In this document: positions 24,101 through 36,700 of the stretch, one piece after another
Position numbering within the stretch: position 1 is the first letter of the stretch
Layout of the letters: every line of letters starts with the position of its first letter
Source: Polydactylus sextarius
Lineage: Eukaryota > Chordata > Actinopteri > Polynemidae
DNA: 64,000 nt
Direction of reading: 5' to 3'
Assembly: GCA_016801845.1 (NCBI GenBank)
Contig: CM028909.1
Location: 3,206,313-3,270,312, forward strand
Notes under the pieces: model-generated
What the model was told of the DNA's origin: nothing
The model's input: only the letters and a program-made list of their open reading frames with translations
The model's database searches: none
Position numbers and translations under genes: made by a program

Positions 24101-26921
24101 CATGTTGGCTGGAGCAGGTTTCACTGAAGAAAAAGACAACATCAAATGGTGAGTAGGTGCAGCTGAGACTGCTGGGATATGTTTTATTATTCACATACAG
24201 TCATCATAACCTGCATGTAAAATGTGATATTAAAATCCTTACTCGATTATATTTTTACTTTTGTTTCTTAGAGTTTATTTTTTATTCTCCTCAATTTAAA
24301 ACACAACAAAAAGAAAAAGGAAACTGTAACAAAAACTAACATCTGAGTGAAATGTGGCAGCGTTACGTGTCTACAGGAAAATATTGACGTGTAACATTGT
24401 CTGTGTTTCCTGTGCAGGGATTTGAGCGTAGTGAAGCCTCTCAGTGTGGAGATGCCTCGCTCCATGGTGCTGGTGGTGACGTCCTGGAACATCCCCATGT
24501 CCCGCTGGCTGAAAACCTGTGAGTCCCAGCCAACAGAGTGTAACTGAAGAACTGTGTGTGTGTATGTGTGTGTGTACATATGTGTGTATATTGTCATTCT
24601 GTTGTGTGTGTGTGTGTGTGTGTGTCTTCAGATGTCTTTAAAAATGCCATGAAACTGGGGACGTTTCCAGCGATCCTGGTGACGTACACCGCCAGCGCCT
24701 TGTTACACGTTAGTAAGACGAGAATTACTTTAAATAATGTGAATATTAACTTTAGCTGTAGTTGACCCTGATGCTGCAGTGACAACTATTGAAATAAACC
24801 TTGGATGTAGAATAATTTACTGTAACAACTTGAACTACATTTGTTTGTTTGTTTGTTTTTCAGGGTCTTAGTTTTCACCTTGGAGCTGTTCTTCTCTCTT
24901 TAGGATTCATCACATATGTTGAACATGGTACGAATCGCATGTCAAGTAATTGATCACTGAAGATGAAATAGAGATGTAAAACTGTAAAACTAACATGATC
25001 AAGGTCATAGATGTTGACTTTGTTTCTTCTTCTCAGTTCTGAGGAAGCGTCTTGCCTCCATCTTCAGCGCCTGTGTCTTGTCTAGACCCTGTAACTCTGG
25101 TTGTAACCATCAGCACAAGAAGGTAAAAGTTCAGCTCTGCTCAGTTGTTTGAATGAAAAACATCCCAACAGACAGATTCATAGTGTTTCTCTTCTGCTGT
25201 AAAGACGAGGAGACAGTTTGTTGTCTTTGTGTGTGTGTAGGAGTACTGGGTGGTGATGCTGAACCTGGTTTTCAGTCTCCTGGCCGTCTTCCACCTCACA
25301 TACCTGGGCTCCATGTTTGATCCAGGGGTTGATGAACAGGAAGTAGAGGAGGTAAACACACACACACACACACCCACACACACTCACAGAGCTCAGCCCA
25401 TAGACAAATTAATATTTCTCTGTTACGTCAAACTAGAGTAGAAGTACAGATACTCGACCAAAAAATGACTTTGGTTCAAGTCACCAACTAGAATGATACT
25501 CAAGTAAAAGTCTTTAAGTAAAGACAGCAGTCCACAGGAATTATGTTGTAGTTCTTCATGTTACCAGCAGGAGGCAATAAATATTCTCAGGTGAAACGAA
25601 CGTTCAGATTGTGATGGTCTGATATTTCTTGACAACCGGACCATCGCTAAGTATATCAGACTTGGCAACTTATCGCCAAACAAAAATTTGTTGCTAAGCA
25701 CCATCAGCTGATCCGAGCGGCAACACAAAGTTGAAATGAACGATGGAAAACAGCAATGACAATAACATCAGTATCAACATAACCAAAGAAGTCCCATTGT
25801 CCTTGTCACATTTCACTGTTAACGGCAACGTCCAGGTCAACGTTCACTATAAACAGGCTGGTGACTTGTACGTGGCCTTAAATGAAGTTCGATCTGTCAG
25901 TTAGGAGGCTGCTTTTTTCGTGGAAGCTATTATCTACCATAATCATTAAAATTACCATGAAAACAATAATAAAAGTGTGTCTTTGGCATTTTATTGATAC
26001 AGTATCTTAAAAATATAGTCCGATTGCTGGTAACATGAAGCACTACAGCCTAATTTCACACAGCGACAGGCACGTTTGGATTTGCAAATGAAACTTGAGA
26101 TATTACAAAACCGTAGTCAGTGTTTGTCCCCAGTTTTTCTGTCATGTCACCTCAGGGGCTCAGAGTCCTCACTGGGACCAGTAAAGTGGATCATATCAGT
26201 GGAGTTCTCTGAGCTTTTACACCAAAGGATTGATTTCATGATATCGCTGCTGGTTTATGAAGCACTGAATAATTTAGTGACCGAAATACGAATCTGCTGC
26301 TTTGTTGTTATGAACAATTCAACCACAAGCTGAACCTTAAGGTGGTCTAGGACTTGTCTGAAACAAACGTGGACATATTTAAAACAAGCTGCAACTCTCA
26401 ACATTTAATTATTACCTGAGTTTAAACTTCACTGTGACGTTTATTCTTGTAGTTCTTTAGTGACTTTTTTCCATTTGAACATTTCTTAAACTCCTTTAAC
26501 ATTGTTGTCTTGATGCTTTTTATGTTAAACTTCCCAAACCATCGAACCGACTCATCCCTGGTTTAACTGTTTACTGAACTTCATACTTCACTTCTTATCC
26601 TGTTTCTTATCAGTCTTCACTTGAGCGTTACAACAAGACTAAATTAAAGAAGTATTATCATGTTATGTAATACATTAAGTAAAACTCATGCTTCCACTAT
26701 TTGTATTTTTAACATTCAAATGTCTAAAAACTTTGCACATTGAAGTTGTACGGGGATGATTTTTTTTTTTTTTTTTTTTATTCATACTTTGTGTCTTTGT
26801 TTGTCGCTCATGTTTGTAGGGTTACGCAGCCATCCACACCATCCAGAGGTGGTCTGAACTGAACTGGGCGAGCCACTGGGTGGTGCTCTGCTTCTGGGTC
26901 TTCTACCGGTTAATTCAGTGA
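21175..26921 (+). CDS. porcn: Protein-serine O-palmitoleoyltransferase porcupine (Wnt acyltransferase)
   Basis: ER multipass MBOAT enzyme that attaches palmitoleate to a conserved serine of Wnt proteins, required for Wnt secretion. Coding exons: 21175-21310, 22034-22226, 22734-22777, 23253-23434, 23530-23660, 24023-24148, 24418-24518, 24632-24708, 24864-24927, 25037-25122, 25241-25351, 26820-26921. All phases join to 450 residues, against about 461 in human. Recognisable blocks are [52 protein letters not shown], the catalytic-histidine motif [23 protein letters not shown] and [11 protein letters not shown] hydrophobic N-terminal segment and about ten membrane segments are expected. Several introns end in TG repeats directly before the acceptor (exons 23253, 24632, 25241). 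porcn lies next to suv39h1, as in human Xp11.23. A fish porcn-like paralogue cannot be excluded. Confidence 0.94.
21486..21625. repeat. Dispersed repeat tail in porcn intron 1
   Basis: The segment AACCTTTATTAGTCCCACAG followed by GAGAAATTCACATCATTACAGC is a sequence commonly found at the ends of dispersed teleost retroposons. There is no open frame. The family assignment is from memory. Confidence 0.4.
22838..23160 (+). mobile_element. Short family C MITE in porcn intron
   Basis: It is bounded by TCCCTCCAGGATCTCAGGCC and its approximate inverse AAATCCTGGAGGATCTGA. It includes a 20-plus-base T run (22857-22879). It lies between porcn exons 22734-22777 and 23253-23434. Confidence 0.65.
25743..25904 (+). 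CDS. Small ORF of unknown status inside a porcn intron
   Basis: A 53-codon frame runs from ATG 25743 to TAG 25902-25904, beginning [12 protein letters not shown] and ending LNEVRSVS. An in-frame stop lies two codons upstream, so the ATG is a defined start. Third positions are mostly C or T, as in real teleost exons, and an AATAAA is found about 60 bases downstream (near 25967). It has no signal peptide, cysteine pattern or motif that I recognise. It could be a nested small gene, a processed retrocopy fragment, a remnant of a transposon ORF, or chance. Confidence 0.2.
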   Translation: MENSNDNNISINITKEVPLSLSHFTVNGNVQVNVHYKQAGDLYVALNEVRSVS

Positions 26922-27605
26922 CACAGGAGCTGATGGGGAAGAATAACAGACTCCTACCATGTCACTGGACAGTCAATTGATGAATAACAAGAGCTGCTTT
27001 GGTGGGAAAGACTTTCTGGACGGGGGGATGACCTGGTCAGGTGGATGACCGTGTCTCTGTTCAGGTTGGATCCACACTCAGAAGAAGACTTTGATTAAAT
27101 TTTCCTGTTTGGACCAGAGTGAAACTGCACGGATCCTACAGACGGCTGCATCTGAAAGCATCATTACCTGAAGTGCTGAACTACAGAAACGGATCAGTCC
27201 ACTGGTTTAAATAAGACTCAACATTAACTCGGCCTGTAAACAGCTGTTTGACTGTTTTTGTAAAGAGACAAATCAAACATATGTTGTCACATGTTTTTGA
27301 GTTTGTTAGACAATGTTCTTATCCTAAATATTTCAGCATGTTAAAATATACATATGTACTTTTTATACGCTCTTTTGTTACATGTATCTGTTTTTTATTA
27401 TTATTACAGATGTTCCTGTGATTTTTCTACAAAATGTTTGTGATCTCTACTGTTTAATAACCTGTTACACTAAACACGCCTCAGAAACATTCGCTATATT
27501 TATGGAGACCAACACAAAACACAGGAGACTTGGTACATTTCTAGTTTATTTAACTGCAGGTCTTCATATAAACACATACAAGTCAATAAAACTGACTTAA
27601 GTTTG
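26922..27605 (+). other. porcn: porcn 3' UTR
   Basis: Noncoding sequence follows the porcn stop, with AATAAA at 27585-27590 followed by a short AT-rich stretch. Small open frames here have no protein features. Confidence 0.6.
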
Positions 27606-28638
27606 CACTCTCTGTTACACTCAATTAACTAGTTAACTTCAGTTCAACTGTTGTAGAAGCTGCGGGAGGTAAAATGTGTATTTAATCTGTTTGTTTGATC
27701 GACTGCACATTTTCATTGATCAGGAGTTTGTGCTGATCAATGTTAACAGGATGTTTGATTCTGTTCGACCAGTATGAACCGTTTTATCCCAAATGACTTG
27801 ATGGTGAATCTTCTCCTTCACTACATTTTATTACAGTATTTACAAAAAAAACTGAGTTTCTGTTTTTTTTTCCTTATCAGCAGACTGAAAATGTCAAGCT
27901 TCATTTAGGAAGTATGAACATCCACTTTCATCTTTTTTTTAGTCATTTATATTAGACCCAAAACAAACTTGCTCATGATATGATTTTTTTTTCTCACTGT
28001 GGTATCTTGGCTGCTCTGTGTTACTGTTCCTTCTGCACCACCATGTTATAACTTTGTCAACACAGGTACTAAAAATAAAGATGTTATTCCAACATGGAGC
28101 CACATTTCCTGCCACTTTACTCTGTAGTAAATTCATCAAATCTTTTCTTGAGCAGATAAATATTTTCAGGTCAGATGTGGTTGTTTATCTGAGCTCACAT
28201 GCAGCTTTACCAGGTGAAAACCTGGTGGATCCATAAAGATTTGAGTCTGTTTCAACATGAGAGGATGATGATATCATTTGATCCCATGTGCATAGAAATC
28301 CTGTGTTGTTTTATGAGTCGTTCTCTCAGGTGAGTTGCTGGTCTACTGTATTTAATGGACTTAGATCCCTGACCTGTCCTCTTACCTGTGTCTAGTCAAT
28401 CATTAATGTCTCTCCAGTCAGACAAGAACCAGCTCACACAACAAGGAAATAACACGACAAACACCATGTTGCTCCATCACTGATCCAGAGACGTTATAAG
28501 AATAGTTTGGTAAAGTATCTCAGTGTTTTTTGTAGCTGACTGACTGAAAAAGCGAATGAATGAATGAATGAATGAATGAATGAATGAGTTCCTCTGGTCT
28601 TGATGTGTGACAGGTGGACGCAGCAGCTCACAGACACA
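27606..28638. other. porcn to slc51a-like intergenic region
   Basis: No exon is seen. It contains a (GAAT)n microsatellite at about 28553-28587, shortly before the start codon of the next gene. No TATA box or CpG-rich promoter was recognised. Confidence 0.5.
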
Positions 28639-31600
28639 ATGGGAAGAGGTGGTAACTGTAGCTGGATCGGACCTGAGATCCCTTTGTCCTCACAGATCTT
28701 TAGTGGTGAGTTTGACGCTGAAGTAAAATGGCACTGATTAATAATAATAATAATACGTTATTATACATTATTATATAACTTTCACTCTCTGGTGTCTGTT
28801 CTCAGTCATCAGAGATGAGCTGTGGCTTTTCCTTATCCCGGCCGGCCTGACGGTCATTTTACTTGGGGTGTTTCTGGAGGAGGTGGGATTCTTCCTCCGT
28901 CATGTTCAATCATCCAGACGAAAACAGCTCTACCTGTGGATACTGGGAATGTATCCGGTAATATTCACACAGCTCCCACATCTATACGCTCGTTAAACCG
29001 GTCACAGAATGAAAAAACCTCATCTCCATCTCCTCTACATGTAAATCCTGTGAAACAACAAGCTCTGACATGACGTCATAGTTTCTGACGTCACTTTAGA
29101 TTCACCCCAACATTTACATTCACATCCACAACCCACTTTTACAGGAGGACAACTTTCTACAATCAATCACATGTGAAATATTCTTCTGATGCTAAGAACA
29201 AAGTGTGTCTCAATTCAGGTACATCTGTTAGTACATTTCCATGTAGCATACTGAGTATACTGTACTTACCTCTGTAGTGCGTGAATTTCAACAGGGTAGT
29301 TTTGTCTCAAATTGTTGTGCATTTATGGAAATAACAATCACAACATCTGCGTCTTCTCCTTTTTAATGGTGAATTGTCACTGAACAAAATGTTAATCATG
29401 GATTTGGGCTGTGATCGTCTCCCACCAACATATCTGCCGGCTTGTTTTCAATTATAATCACTAATGAAAGTCTCACTAGTGCTGATGTTTGCTCGTGTGG
29501 CTCCATGTTTCATGTGAGGTGGAGATTACGCCGCCGCCACCGTCTGTATGTATGTGAACTGAGACACACGGCTAGTGTCTAGTCTAAGGTGAAGTGTTAT
29601 GGTTATACTTGTAACTAGTGTTTTTACAGATAACTTTACAACCAACCAATCAGCGAAAAGCTCATTTCAATACCCGTTAAAATACTCAATATTTATGAGT
29701 TTAGGAGGGAAAAACCTGTCGTTTCATTCTAGAGCTGTTTAAAGAGGTTGCATTAGGTCGTTTAGGTTCCTGGACCTTTTTCAGTCCAACTAATATTACA
29801 AACACTTCAAAGAACAGTTTACATATTGATGCACTCATTTAAATCTGAAGAATCTTGGGTTTGTTGTTTGTTTTGGTCCGATGTGAACCGCTCGTCTCAG
29901 TCTCTCATTGTTCTTTAAACTCAGGTGTTTGCCATCACATCCCTTATAGCCCTATACGTGCCACGCTCCTCTTCCCTCTGCAATTTCTTTGCGTCACTGT
30001 GAGTTCACCATTTTTTTTAACATTAATCATAGACTGTAATAAGAGACTACAGCCACATACACTGATACATCATACATATACTGCGTGTGCACGCAGGTAT
30101 CACTCCATCACCTTACTGAAGTTCATGGGGCTGATCACTGACTTCTTTGGAGGGAAAAGACGTATGTTGGCTACGTTGTCTGGACAGCAGGTGTCACCAG
30201 ATCCTTTTCCCTGTTGCTGCTGCTGCTGTCTCCCCATGGTGTCCATCAACAGGTACACATCAGACACATTTACACCGATTTTGTCATTTTTGATGAAACA
30301 TCTTGCGGTACTGTCTTAAAAGTTAATCTTAAAAGTTGAGCTGGCGGCAGCTTAGATCACCTGTCTGTATTAGTGGTTGACGAGATCAAAAACACATATA
30401 TGTGTAATCGTGCATACATGTAACATGTTAAAGCATCACCCTTTTCTTATGTGCAGTAGCAGTCGTGGATGGATGATGGCTGCTGTGTTGCAGCTCTCTG
30501 TTGTTCGCAGCATCTTGTTCTTCATCACTCTGATCCTGTGGACAGATGAACAGTATGATTATGGTGATGTAAGTAATTTATTCACACCTTCATCCATTCG
30601 GTAAACGTGTAGTCAAGTTGTAGTGTGTGGTGGTGTAATGTCTGTAGCTTTATTCCACTTTTCTCCTACATTCTCCTGTTGGAGGAGAGTGTGTGAAGCT
30701 TTTGCTAATGTTCTTTATTTTAAATTTTTTTAAAATTGGAGTTCATTTGTACTAGAGTAGAAGTACAGACACTAGACCATAAAATAACTTTGGTAGAAGT
30801 TCAAGTCAGAGACTAGAATGATTCTCCAGTAAAAGTCTTAAAGTATCTAGTATTTACTGTACTTCAGTATGACAGTAATCTATAATTAAATGTACTGAAG
30901 TAATGAAAGTAAAAGTACAAGTACATGTTAATAAAACAGAAGAATATTATGAAGTTTATCCAGCACTTTAAAACATGGAGCTACAACAATCTTCATAGAC
31001 AATGTCTTGAGTCTGAACTAAAGAACTAAACTTGTTGTTTTTTCACTAAATTTCTCTTTGATATTGATATTTTGTTGAAGTTTCTCCATCATCCACCTTT
31101 AAGATGGAGCCTCCATCAACCCTCAAACATGGTGTTGATGGTCTAAACAGTCACAGGTCAACTTAGAGTGAACTGGAGCTGGAGAAAACACCACATTTAC
31201 ACTGAACACTGAACATGTATCAGAGTAAAAGTGTCATTGGACACGTTAGAAAATGTAGTGAAGCGAAAGTAAAAGTTGACAGAAATAAAAAAGAAACTCA
31301 AGTAAATTACAGATTCTCCCAAAACATACTGAAGAACAATAGTGAAGTATTAGTACTTCTGAATTAGTTGAAGGATAAAATCAGTAGAAATCCTCTTTCT
31401 CTTCTCCAGGTGGATTCACTCAACCCGAACCTGTATGTGAACGGCATCATTGGTGTGTCGACCTTCATCTCCTTCTACGGTCACCTTCTGTTTTACAAAG
31501 CCACTAGAAGTACTTTACATGGATACGGATTGAGGGCCAAGTTCATCTGTGTCATCGTGGTGCTGGTCTTGTGTGGACTGCAGAGCGGTATCTTAGAGAC

Positions 31601-32247
31601 TATGGGAGCTCTGGAGGTTATACCCTGTACTCCACCCTTCTCTGTCCTCACCAGGTCCCAGTGTAAGTCACACAACATTTATCCTTGTTTATTTCTTTCC
31701 TGGAGAACATCCAGCAGTGTTGTTCCCAGGATATCATACATGTTTTCATTGTAGCTGTTGATTGTTGATGCCTGTCTGACCTGTGTCTTGTGTCATGTGT
31801 CCAATCTCAGTGATCTACCACTACTGTGTGATTGTGGAGATGTTCTGCATCGGCCTGTATGCGCGTCACACTTTCCGTAAGGTGGAGCCAAGCGCGGTGA
31901 AGGATGTGGAGGTGGCCACCAGTGTCTGGCAGATTGATAAAGCAACTCAAACTGAGACTCAGATGACGCCTCAGAAACTCAGCCTACTCTCAAAGGAGGT
32001 GCAGCCTCATTGCAGCCTGTTCACCGCCTCCAATCCTGGTTACAACAGTGACAGTGAGGACAGTCTGTGCAGAATAGAACATGCACCTCTGGATGATTTC
32101 CCCTTCCCTCAGACCAGAAGTCTGCAGACAGGTAGACCAGGTCCAGTGGAGCCTCCATCTGCAGAGGGACCGGTTTTAGATATGACTCATATTACTGTCA
32201 GAGCCGAGATTAACCACCAGGACGGTAAAGACGTCACTGTGGTTTGA
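28639..32247 (+). CDS. slc51a: Organic solute transporter alpha-like membrane protein (SLC51A family)
   Basis: SLC51A with SLC51B exports bile acids and steroid conjugates across basolateral membranes. Coding exons: 28639-28705, 28806-28957, 29925-29998, 30097-30252, 30457-30568, 31410-31662, 31811-32247. They join in phase to 416 residues. Family marks are an extracellular N-terminus with an N-glycosylation site, about seven hydrophobic segments (first LWLFLIPAGLTVILLGVFLE), ALYVPRSSS, FFGGKRRML, the cysteine run PCCCCCCLP (palmitoylation-type), GVSTFISFYG, GLRAKF and the segment PCTPPFS...TRSQ. The tail after about residue 300 is Ser/acidic and longer than in human SLC51A (340 residues). 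Human SLC51A is at 3q29, not near PORCN, so this may be a fish paralogue rather than the strict orthologue. No beta subunit is seen nearby. Confidence 0.85.
30751..31360 (+). mobile_element. Family A hAT-type MITE in slc51a-like intron 5
   Basis: It begins ACTAGAGTAGAAGTACAGAC and contains AAGTATCTAGTATTTACTGT and AACATGGAGCTACAACAATC, as in the other copies. Its right part, to about 31360, includes a section (TCCATCATCCACCTTTAAGA) also found in the copies at 34.7 and 42.7 kb. Confidence 0.75.
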
Positions 32248-33400
32248 CCAAATATGGAAGATCGTTCACAAATTACCGAAGGCAAAGCTGGTGAAAATAC
32301 CATTAGACACAATCTCCAGGATTTTGTGATGATGTGATCACAACTATTAACACAAATTCAACCAATTGCTGCAAATTCTGCACAACCTGGACTTTTTTGT
32401 CCAATCATCATCATCATGTTTCCAGTCAATCATTGATCCACACATCAGTGAATCACGTCTTTGTTTCTTTTAGAAGACGCAGGAAACATGTGAGATAAAA
32501 AAAAAAGCCTCACATTTACCTTCAACATCACTGCTAAGGACCAAGAGAAACAGTATCCGGGCAGAGTTCACCACAGAGGAGGAAACTATTTTATATTGTT
32601 GTGGAGCAACAAGAGGAAGTCGTCTACTGAGAAACACTTTGTCAGAGAGAAACAGACGGAGAATGTTAGAAACACAGGGAGGACGTCAGACCAGACACGT
32701 CACTGACACTGGTTTATACCTTCACTGTTCATTAGTCAAAGACTTTAGATTTATACTGTTATTGTGATTTTCTTCTCCTTAAATGGTGAAAAGAATGCAA
32801 TGAAAGCTGCAGTGTTTTTAGGTGTTTTGTTGCAATAAAGTTGCAGAAGCAAGTCAAAGTTATGATTTTTTTTTTTCCTTTCTATTTTAAAAGGGAAAAA
32901 ACTGCTGAAGATCATAATTCTGCCTTGTTCCTATCAACACTTTCCAAAGTCATGAATCTAGAGGTGGAGACCTGGTTTGAAGCAGGTTGAATGTCAATGT
33001 TATTTTCTGATCCAGCTTCATTTCCAGCTGTTCCACTGTCTTCATGATGAACACACACATACATGTGTTCACACACTGTCAGAGCTGTGTCACAACACTA
33101 CCATGATGTTTAGTTACAATTCATTTAAAACTACAAACTAACCACTGCTTTTCTTTGTCGGTTGTTGTCGTCGATTCATTCTGGAACTTTCTACCAACAT
33201 TCTAGTTACAATTCTAAAAACATTCTACATTCTAATTCTAGAATTCTACCTCATTCTACAGGTTCATCAAGCTGCTCAGAGACATTAGCTGTTGAAGTGT
33301 TGTGGTGATGATGTGACAATGTGGTGAAAGAAAATTGACTTTTAATAGTTCAATACTTTTTAAAATCAAGTACTTCACTACTTTAACTTGTAGGAAACTT
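32248..33400. mobile_element. Stacked family C and family B transposon fragments between slc51a-like and suv39h1
   Basis: Bases about 32318-32900 are a family C copy, starting CTCCAGGATTTTGTGATG. Bases about 32950-33400 are the right part of a Tol2-like family B element, nearly identical to 62690-63060 (for example CATCAAGCTGCTCAGAGACA). Together they fill the intergenic space up to the suv39h1 promoter. Confidence 0.7.
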
Positions 33401-33589
33401 AAGAAACTAATAGTGTGTTTTTTTTTCCCCCACTAGTTAAAGTGTTTAGTGTAAACAGCGCCTCCTGTAGACACCAGTCTGCACTGTAGCACCTTGCTCC
33501 TCTTGTTTCTGGTGTGAATGAGGAAGCAGAACGAACTACGTCACTTCGAACCCCGGTATTATCTTCCGGCCAAACCTCACATGACTTCA

Positions 33590-33716
33590 TTTGAACCAAT
33601 GAGAAGTCTGAGAATTGACTCTCGACCAATCAGCGGCCTTTACGCTCCGCTCTGCTGCGGGGACCTTCCCTACTCTGCAGTTTCTCCTAATTTGGCGGCT
33701 CTGCGGAAAACATGGC
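33590..33716 (+). promoter_or_regulatory. suv39h1: suv39h1 core promoter with paired CCAAT boxes, E2F-like and YY1-like sites
   Basis: There is no TATA box. Two CCAAT boxes (33596-33600 and 33626-33630) are in the same orientation exactly 30 bases apart, the usual arrangement for NF-Y in cell-cycle promoters. TTTGGCGG at 33691-33698 fits an E2F site. AACATGGCGGAAAA over the start codon fits the YY1 motif often found at translation starts. Binding is inferred from motifs. Confidence 0.55.
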
Positions 33717-36700
33717 GGAAAATTCGAAAGGTAAATCATGAAGAGTATAAGCGACTTTATAATCTTTCGCACTTTTATTTTCTTCTGCGTTTGACTTAGT
33801 GGAAGTGCAATAGTGACACGTGTTGAATATAAAGCGCGGCGTTGTCCTCGAGTTTCACGCGGCTTTTAGACGTTTCGCTGTGCAGCGACTGGAGGAAGTT
33901 ATTTGTCCGTAGTAACGTTCGCTACTTGTTCAGTTTAAATTGACTCTTTTGTGAGAGAAAAAGGGTCCGTTGGTGAACGCGTTTAAAGTCACAAATGTGG
34001 TATTTTTCCGGTGTCAATGTCTGAGTATGTAGAGAGAGTGCGCTGGTTCCGTGATGTGCGGCAGTTTGATCGAGGTTTAGCGCGCAAAAGTGTAGATAAG
34101 CTTCCACGCGCCATATAAGCGCCATGCCAATGTTTAAATGGCATTCTAGAATTCTCTGTCAATATTTCACTTTCAGCCCAGTTTTACTTTGATAGCGTCA
34201 AAATGAATGATACAATATGTCGAGGCTCTTTAGATGGTGACACGAAAACATCACAGTAATGTTTTTATACATAGAGAGAGCGACATTTAACAACTGGAGC
34301 AACTGGAGTTGTTAGTTGTGGGAAGGCGGTGATAATAACTTTAATAATGTTGTAATTTATTATTATTATTAATATCATAATTATTACTTTGGTAGAATTC
34401 ACTGATTAGAATGATTCTCCAGTAAAAGTCTTAAAGTATCTAGTATTTAGTGTTCTTAAGTATGACAGTAATCTATAATTAAATGTACTTAAGTTATGAA
34501 AGTAAAAGTACAAGTACATGTTAATAAAACAGAAGAATATTATGAAGTTTATCCAGCACTTTAAAACATGGAGCTACAACAATCTTCATAGACAATGTCT
34601 TGAGTCTGAACTAAAGAACTAAACTTGTTCTTGTTCTGTCTGATATTGATTGTTTGTTTTTTTTTTTTATAAAAGTTTCTCCATCATCCACCTTTAAGAT
34701 GGAGCCTCCATCAACCCTCAAACATGATTTTGACTGAAAATGTATCGTAGTAAAGTGTCATTAAGTTAGGAACAGTAGTGAAGTAAAAGTGAAAGTAAAC
34801 TACAGATACTCTCAAAACATAGTTAAATACAGTAGTGAAGTCTTGTTACAACAATTATAGTTTTAGGAAACATTCTGGGTTTAGACATTGTTCATATACT
34901 AAGCACTGCTTTGTACATTGAGCCTCTGTTTTTAACATGCTAATGACATGTTAACATCATCCTCCACATTGGAAAATGGATTATATTACTCCTTGCTAAG
35001 TTTGCATGTATTACACTTTACGTTTGCGTGTCACGTTTGCATGTTCATCAGTGTCAGCGTCACTTAAAACAATTGTTTTGGTGCAGTTTGCTGTTGCCTT
35101 GGTGTGTTTTACACTGACTTAGTTAAAGAGAGTTGTTGTGTCAGGTTGCAGTGTGCCTTGTATGATGTCCTGGGGCGAGCTGGAAGCCTTGTGTCGCAGT
35201 GAGAGGCTTCACTGTAAACAGCTTGGTGTGAGCAAAGCCAACATCAATGAGTATGAAGTGGAATTTCTCTGTGACTACAAGAAGAATAAGGTACGGTATC
35301 GGTTTCATTATATTTATGATTATGTACTGTTATTAACAACACTACTCATTTAATAAAGATCACACAGCTTAAATTTACATTTGCACAGACAATATAACTA
35401 AGTTCCCAAAATTGGGGTTAAATAATTTTGTTACACTAGTTCGACCATTCGTTGTGTCTACCAGGGCTACTTATTTTGGTTGTTGTGCATTTCATTTTCC
35501 ACCAAAAGTTCAGTATCATGAAATATTATATCGATTTTATCCACCTAGGTCAGGTTTCAGGTTCATGTGTAGGGTGGAAACAGCAGGTACTGAGAGATAA
35601 ATAAAGACACTGACACTTAAAATACATTACATATTGAAAAACAACGATTTTGCCCATTACAAACATTAATCATATAATATACCAGACCCTCCAGGATTTC
35701 ACGATGTTGTGATCGCAGCTAACGCAACTTTAATTAATCCCTGTAAATTCGACATTCGACCTTGTAAATTTGACCAATCTCTGCAGTATATCGACCAATC
35801 ACCACTGTTTCCAGTCAAACATTGATCATACGTCAGTGAATCACGTCCTTGTTTCTTTTAGAAGACGCAGGAAACGTGAAATAGAAAAGTCTCACATTTA
35901 CCTTAAGAAGGAAGAAAAATGTGATGAATAGCAGTGTTTTTAAGCATTTTGTTGCAATAAAGTTACAGGAACAAGTCAAAATTGCAATTTTTAAAAGGGG
36001 AAAAAACACAACTTTGACTTGCTAAAAACACGTCTGAAACCACTGCAGTTTTTTTTAAAAGCTGCTGTAAAATCAGGCAAATTAGGAGCTTGAACCTCTG
36101 AAGGGACTAATTATGTAGTTATCATATCACTTCTTAAAGCACTAGAACTTGGAACAGATGTTGTCTGTTGTTGAAATCAGAAATCATAATTAGTCGTCGT
36201 GTCTTTCAGGATGAAGAGTTCTACCTGGTGAAGTGGAGAGGATTTCCAGAGTCAGATAATACCTGGGAACCCAAGAAGAACCTCAAATGTCCCAAACTGA
36301 TGAAGCATTTCCACCACGACCTTGATCAGGAGCTGAGGCGCCACAAGAAACGCAGCATCCCTAAAAAGCTAGATAAAGAAGTTGTGTCACACCTTATCAA
36401 GAAAGCAAAACTGCGTCTCCGCCTGCAGCGCTGGGAGGCTCATTTGAACCACACTCGAAACCACCCTGGTCGCATTTTTGTCATAAACGAAGTGGACTTT
36501 GAGGGGCCCCCGAAAAACTTCACCTACATCAACAACTACAAAGTCGGCCAGGGCATAGTGTTGGATGAGATGGCGGTGGGTTGTGAGTGTAAGAACTGCT
36601 TTGAGGAGCCGGTGAGCGGCTGCTGCCCCGGAGCTTCGCTGCACCGCGTGGCCTACAACGACAAAGGACAGGTCCGGCTCCGGCCCGGACAGCCAATATA

